Of a DNA stretch of 10,350 nucleotides, positions 7,752 to 10,350 are shown piece after piece. The position numbers were made by a program, and so were the translations under genes. The DNA is taken from NCBI GenBank assembly GCA_016931875.1, contig JAFGDX010000022.1, forward strand, positions 1 to 10,350. Reading direction: 5' to 3'. How positions within the stretch are numbered: the first letter of the stretch is position 1; each line of letters begins with the position of its first letter. The DNA is from Prolixibacteraceae bacterium (lineage in GTDB: Bacteria; Bacteroidota; Bacteroidia; Bacteroidales; Prolixibacteraceae). Below the pieces are notes generated by a model. The model saw nothing but the letters and a program-made list of their open reading frames with translations, searched no databases and was not told the origin of the DNA.

Positions 7752-9185
7752 TTAAGGAATAATTATTTCATCACGTTTTAAAATGTGATTTTTTAGTTTT
7801 TCAGAAAGCTGCTGAACCAGCGTTTTATTTTCCTTTTTTTCTGAAACATTCACTGTTTCTCCGGCATCGGTGGTTAAGTTGTAAAGCATGCGGGCGGCAA
7901 CTTCTTCTGAATTATCATCAAACCACTCGGTGTAGGTATGGGTTTGCGTAACAATGGTTTCCCCCTTTATCCAGCGGCAATATACTTCTTCTTTCCAGGG
8001 CAGGCCGGGATTTTCAAGAAGCGGCACAAAACTTTTCCCCTGCAGATGAAAAGGTTTTTCCAGCCCGGCCAGGTCACACAACGAAGGGTAAATATCCACA
8101 TATTCAATCAACGCACCGGTTTTGTTGTTTTGCGTTTTCCCCGGTGCGCGGACAATTACCGGGGTGTGCAGTACCATCTCAAAGTTGCAGTGTTTGCACC
8201 ACAACCCGTGCTCGCCGAGGTGCCAGCCATGATCGCCCCATAAAATCACAATCGTATTTTCGGCCAGTCCCAACCGTTCCAGTTCATCCATCACCTTCCC
8301 TATTTGTGCATCGGTATAACTCACACAGGCATAATATCCGTGAATCAGTTTGCGCATAAACTCCTCATCCATCGGCCCCTGGTCGGGCACATCGGTATAA
8401 TTCCGTAACTCGCCAAAATTGTGCATACACACCTCCGGGGCGTCTTTGGGTTTTTGCATGTAATCCGGCAATTCAATGTTGCTGAAATCGTACATGTCCC
8501 AGTATTTTTGCGGGGCATTAAACGGGAGATGCGGTTTCAGAAACCCCACAGCCAGGAAAAAAGGTTCCTCATTTTCTATCAATTGATGGAGTTGCCGGAT
8601 GGCTTCTTCGGCAATCATTCCATCAGGGTAAATATGGTCGGGTGCATCGGGGCTTTCAAACGAAGGGCCGTTGATTCCGTTTCCATTGGGGCGCGGCTCA
8701 ATTTGCGCGTGCGACTCCGGTAAAACATAGGCCTGCCAGCCCTGCCAGTCGCCTTCGGGAAACCACGGTGTTTCCGACCAGCTTCCCTTTCCGTCGGTAA
8801 TATGATGAAACACTTTTCCGAGCGAAACCGTTGTATAGCCGTTGTTTTTAAAATGCATGGGCAAACTTACGGTTCCGGGGACCTCTTCGTCCAGCCAGGT
8901 ATCATAGTTCAGAAACCGGTGACGATTGGGCCGGATTCCGGAAAGAATGCTTGCCCGCGAGGCGCCGCAAACCGGAATATTACAATACGAGCGGGTAAAC
9001 ATCAGTCCCGATTCCGCCAGTTTGTCGATATTTGGGGAATGAATTTGCGAGTACCCGTAGCATCCCAGTTCAGGGCGAAGGTCATCCACGGCAATAAAAA
9101 GCACGTTGGGCTTTGGGGAATTTTGAGCCACTGAAAAACCGGCCATCAAAACGCAGATTAAAAAAATTCCAATCGACAGTTTCAT
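7752..9185 (-). CDS. Family S1 sulfatase, iduronate-2-sulfatase-like, secreted
   Basis: Predicted periplasmic sulfatase of 477 residues resembling iduronate-2-sulfatase and related bacterial S1_7-type enzymes. The start at 9185 gives a clean type I signal peptide ending FSVA20|Q21. The longer in-frame start at 9263 would place 26 basic residues ahead of it and run 67 nt into the esterase gene. The active-site motif is C73-G-A-S-R77, that is CxAxR rather than CxPxR, a variant accepted by formylglycine-generating enzymes and seen in this subgroup. Other conserved points are D34/D35 (AVDDLRPELGCYG), K124 (LGKVFHH), KPHLPF with K218/H219, and WGDHGWHLGEHGLWCKH with D318/H319 and K331. These match the iduronate-2-sulfatase pattern closely. 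It starts 11 nt after the esterase stop. Substrates of the family include sulfated uronic acids, but bacterial members also act on other sugars, so the exact substrate is open. Confidence 0.88.
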   Translation of the reverse strand: MKLSIGIFLICVLMAGFSVAQNSPKPNVLFIAVDDLRPELGCYGYSQIHSPNIDKLAESGLMFTRSYCNIPVCGASRASILSGIRPNRHRFLNYDTWLDEEVPGTVSLPMHFKNNGYTTVSLGKVFHHITDGKGSWSETPWFPEGDWQGWQAYVLPESHAQIEPRPNGNGINGPSFESPDAPDHIYPDGMIAEEAIRQLHQLIENEEPFFLAVGFLKPHLPFNAPQKYWDMYDFSNIELPDYMQKPKDAPEVCMHNFGELRNYTDVPDQGPMDEEFMRKLIHGYYACVSYTDAQIGKVMDELERLGLAENTIVILWGDHGWHLGEHGLWCKHCNFEMVLHTPVIVRAPGKTQNNKTGALIEYVDIYPSLCDLAGLEKPFHLQGKSFVPLLENPGLPWKEEVYCRWIKGETIVTQTHTYTEWFDDNSEEVAARMLYNLTTDAGETVNVSEKKENKTLVQQLSEKLKNHILKRDEIIIP

Positions 9186-9196
9186 CCTATTAAATT

Positions 9197-10060
9197 TTAG
9201 CGGTGAAAGGTTTTGGATATAAACACCAGCCCGTCGAACAAACCGGTGCGCCAGTAACTCCATTCATGACCGCCGTTTCGTACCCGGTATTCGTGCGGGA
9301 TTTCCAGGTTGCGCATTTTAACATGCAGTGCCGAATTTCCCTTGTACAAAAAATCATCGTCGCCGCAATCGATGTAAAAGCGTATGGATTTTAGTTTCTC
9401 TTTGTCAACAGTATCGAGCAGATGCAGCGGATTGTATGCCTTCCACGCATCGCTTGTTTCGTTGCCGGGTTTTGGCCCGTAAATTTTCCCAAAATAGCGG
9501 TCGTACATTTCTCCGTTCAGAATCTCGTCATCGGTAAATGTGCCCGAACTCATGGCCGCACACGATGCAAACAGATCGGGGTGACGCATTGACAAAGTTA
9601 ATGCGCCGTAACCTCCCATCGACAGGCCGGCAATAGCGCGGAACTCCTTTTTCGGGCGAATGCGGTACTGTTTTTCAATAAAGGGGATAAATTCTTTGAC
9701 AAACATATCTTCCCAGGGGTCGCTCCCGTTGTAGCTGTTGGAATACCAGGTTACTTTTCCGTCGGGCATAACAATGATGCAGGGTGGAAAATCGCCGTTT
9801 TTTATTCCGCGGTCGGCAATTGCGTTTGCCTCGCCAAATTGTATCCAGCCGGTTTCATCGTCGGAATAACCATGCAGGAGATACAAAACCGGGTAACTTC
9901 TTTCCGATGTTTCATAACCGGGTGGCAGATAAACGGAATATTCCACCGGATAACTTACCAGCTCGCTTGTAAACTGAAGCGATTCAATCACTTTCCCGGT
10001 TTGGGCCTGAGAAAGAATAAAAGGAAATACAATTGCGAGTGACAGTAAAATTTTCTTCAT
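9197..10060 (-). CDS. Secreted esterase of the CE1 / esterase D family
   Basis: Alpha/beta-hydrolase-fold esterase (PF00756-like) of 287 residues, predicted to remove acyl or aryl ester groups from a polysaccharide in the periplasm or outside. The signal peptide (MKKILLSLAIVFPFIL) probably ends SQA19|Q20. The oxyanion-region HG is in YLLHGYSDDETGW (60-72). The nucleophile is S147 in GLSMGGYGA (145-153), the acid is probably D235 or D236 in DCGDDDFLY (231-239), and the histidine is H265 in NGGHEW (262-267). All three catalytic positions look intact. It is the first gene of the minus-strand operon, so its esterase job is likely tied to the sulfatases and hydrolase downstream. Some relatives are feruloyl or acetyl esterases and others formylglutathione hydrolase-like; export and context favour a carbohydrate esterase. 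Confidence 0.85.
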   Translation of the reverse strand: MKKILLSLAIVFPFILSQAQTGKVIESLQFTSELVSYPVEYSVYLPPGYETSERSYPVLYLLHGYSDDETGWIQFGEANAIADRGIKNGDFPPCIIVMPDGKVTWYSNSYNGSDPWEDMFVKEFIPFIEKQYRIRPKKEFRAIAGLSMGGYGALTLSMRHPDLFASCAAMSSGTFTDDEILNGEMYDRYFGKIYGPKPGNETSDAWKAYNPLHLLDTVDKEKLKSIRFYIDCGDDDFLYKGNSALHVKMRNLEIPHEYRVRNGGHEWSYWRTGLFDGLVFISKTFHR

Positions 10061-10085
10061 AATGCAGGTTCTTTTATTTGATAAA

Positions 10086-10093
10086 CAAAGCTA
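10086..10093 (-). promoter_or_regulatory. Candidate Bacteroidota -7 promoter box (TAGCTTTG)
   Basis: The minus strand reads TAGCTTTG, an exact match to the Bacteroidota -7 consensus TAnnTTTG, ending 25 nt before the esterase ATG. This would give a short leader of roughly 20 nt. I see no clear TTG at the expected -33 spacing, so the call rests on one short motif and its placement. Confidence 0.4.
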
Positions 10094-10158
10094 TCAATTC
10101 TGAAGTAAAAGTCATACTCCTGAAGAAAATTAGCTGAGAATTTGTTGACAGTAAACAA

Positions 10159-10190
10159 TTGAGCCGGTGGGCCTGAAACCACCGGTTCAA
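10159..10190. repeat. Inverted repeat, 12-bp stem with 8-nt loop
   Basis: Left arm 10159-10170 (TTGAGCCGGTGG) pairs with 10179-10190 (CCACCGGTTCAA) at 11 of 12 positions. The odd pair is G-U in plus-strand RNA but A-C in minus-strand RNA, so the plus-strand transcript would fold better. No U-tract follows, so it is not a standard intrinsic terminator. Confidence 0.75.
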
Positions 10191-10195
10191 CCTCT

Positions 10196-10238
10196 GCCAG
10201 CTTACCAGCTGACTTGAGGCCAACTGGTAAGTGCTGGC
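10196..10238. repeat. Second inverted repeat, 13-bp bulged stem
   Basis: Left arm 10196-10208 (GCCAGCTTACCAG) pairs with CTGGTAA (10224-10230) and GCTGGC (10233-10238), with a 2-nt bulge (GT, 10231-10232) and a 15-nt loop. It starts 5 nt after the first hairpin, making a tandem structured block beside the IS end. Confidence 0.7.
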
Positions 10239-10268
10239 TGTAAATTATGGACACCACATGGAGCATTG

Positions 10269-10350
10269 AGACTGTCCCAAAAACTGTGTAAATAAAAACT
10301 AGGTTCGTCCATACAAATTTACTTCATTTATTTTAACTCTGTCAGGATAA
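10269..10350 (-). mobile_element. Terminal part of an IS256-like insertion sequence (rest outside window)
   Basis: From about 10269 the sequence begins GAGACTGTCCCAAAAACTG and continues TGTAAATAAAAAC. This resembles IS256-family ends, which commonly carry a TGTGTAAA core near a G-starting terminal repeat. A reading frame ending shortly inside this end supports an element whose transposase reads leftwards. The opposite terminus and target duplication lie outside the window, so the exact boundary (10269-10271) and family remain provisional. Confidence 0.5.
10299..10349 (-). CDS. Transposase C-terminus (last 16 codons), cut by window edge
   Basis: Entering from the right edge, the minus-strand frame reads YPDRVKINEVNLYGRT and stops at TAG (10301-10299). 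A short aromatic/Pro-Asp-Arg-Val tail just before the terminal repeat fits the C-terminus of IS256-type transposases. With only 16 residues this is suggestive, and it depends mainly on the adjacent IS-like end. Confidence 0.4.
   Translation of the reverse strand, partial: YPDRVKINEVNLYGRT

Larger units (their letters stand above)
10061..10268. other. Intergenic leader region of the operon
   Basis: About 208 nt between the esterase start and the apparent IS end. It holds the candidate promoter box near the gene and the two adjacent hairpins described separately. A 69-codon minus-strand reading frame crosses it (10266 to 10057), but it runs through both inverted repeats, overlaps the esterase start by 4 nt and resembles no known protein, so I treat the region as non-coding. 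Confidence 0.55.

Noticed and set aside
9186..9263. Upstream start for the iduronate-2-sulfatase-like gene
   Set aside because: The extension lies mostly inside the esterase gene and would bury the signal peptide behind 26 residues.
10159..10238. Intrinsic terminator or CRISPR-like repeats
   Set aside because: No U-tract follows either stem, the two hairpins differ in sequence, and there is no regular repeat-spacer spacing.
10057..10266. Minus-strand 69-codon frame ahead of the esterase
   Set aside because: It runs through both inverted repeats, overlaps the esterase start, and shows no domain, signal peptide or coding-like composition.

Overview
The window looks like chromosomal DNA of a polysaccharide-degrading member of the Bacteroidota, perhaps a marine or sediment type such as the Marinilabiliales/Prolixibacteraceae. 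This is inferred from protein style, not from a marker gene. The supporting signs are exported sulfatases, lipoprotein hydrolases with a Cys lipobox, weak or absent Shine-Dalgarno sequences, and a TAnnTTTG-type promoter box ahead of the main operon.

Left part (1-1889, + strand): the 3' part of an MFS transporter gene, whose first membrane helix lies outside the window, overlaps by four bases (ATGA) a complete metallo-beta-lactamase-fold hydrolase gene of the dihydropterin-phosphate-synthase-like type. This pair runs head-on into the main operon. The two opposing stop codons share one TTAA palindrome at 1886-1889.

Main part (1886-10060, - strand): five tightly packed genes, read right to left. 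They encode a secreted CE1/esterase-D-like esterase, a periplasmic iduronate-2-sulfatase-like sulfatase, a lipoprotein sulfatase with a charged and possibly surface-export tail, a secreted M23-like protein with a degenerate metal site plus a malectin-like C-terminal domain, and a large lipoprotein glycoside hydrolase resembling GH106 alpha-L-rhamnosidases. Junctions are 11 nt, 1 nt, a 4-nt overlap with a TTG start, and 28 nt, so a single transcript is likely. Every product carries an export signal. Together they look like the de-esterifying, desulfating and sugar-cleaving part of a polysaccharide utilisation locus for a sulfated, acylated glycan, possibly one containing rhamnose or a related deoxysugar. 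No SusC/SusD pair, regulator or sulfatase-maturing enzyme is present in the window.

Right end (10061-10350): a leader region with a candidate promoter and two adjacent imperfect hairpins, then what appears to be the end of an IS256-like insertion sequence, with the last 16 codons of its transposase reading toward the operon. The rest of the element is outside the window.
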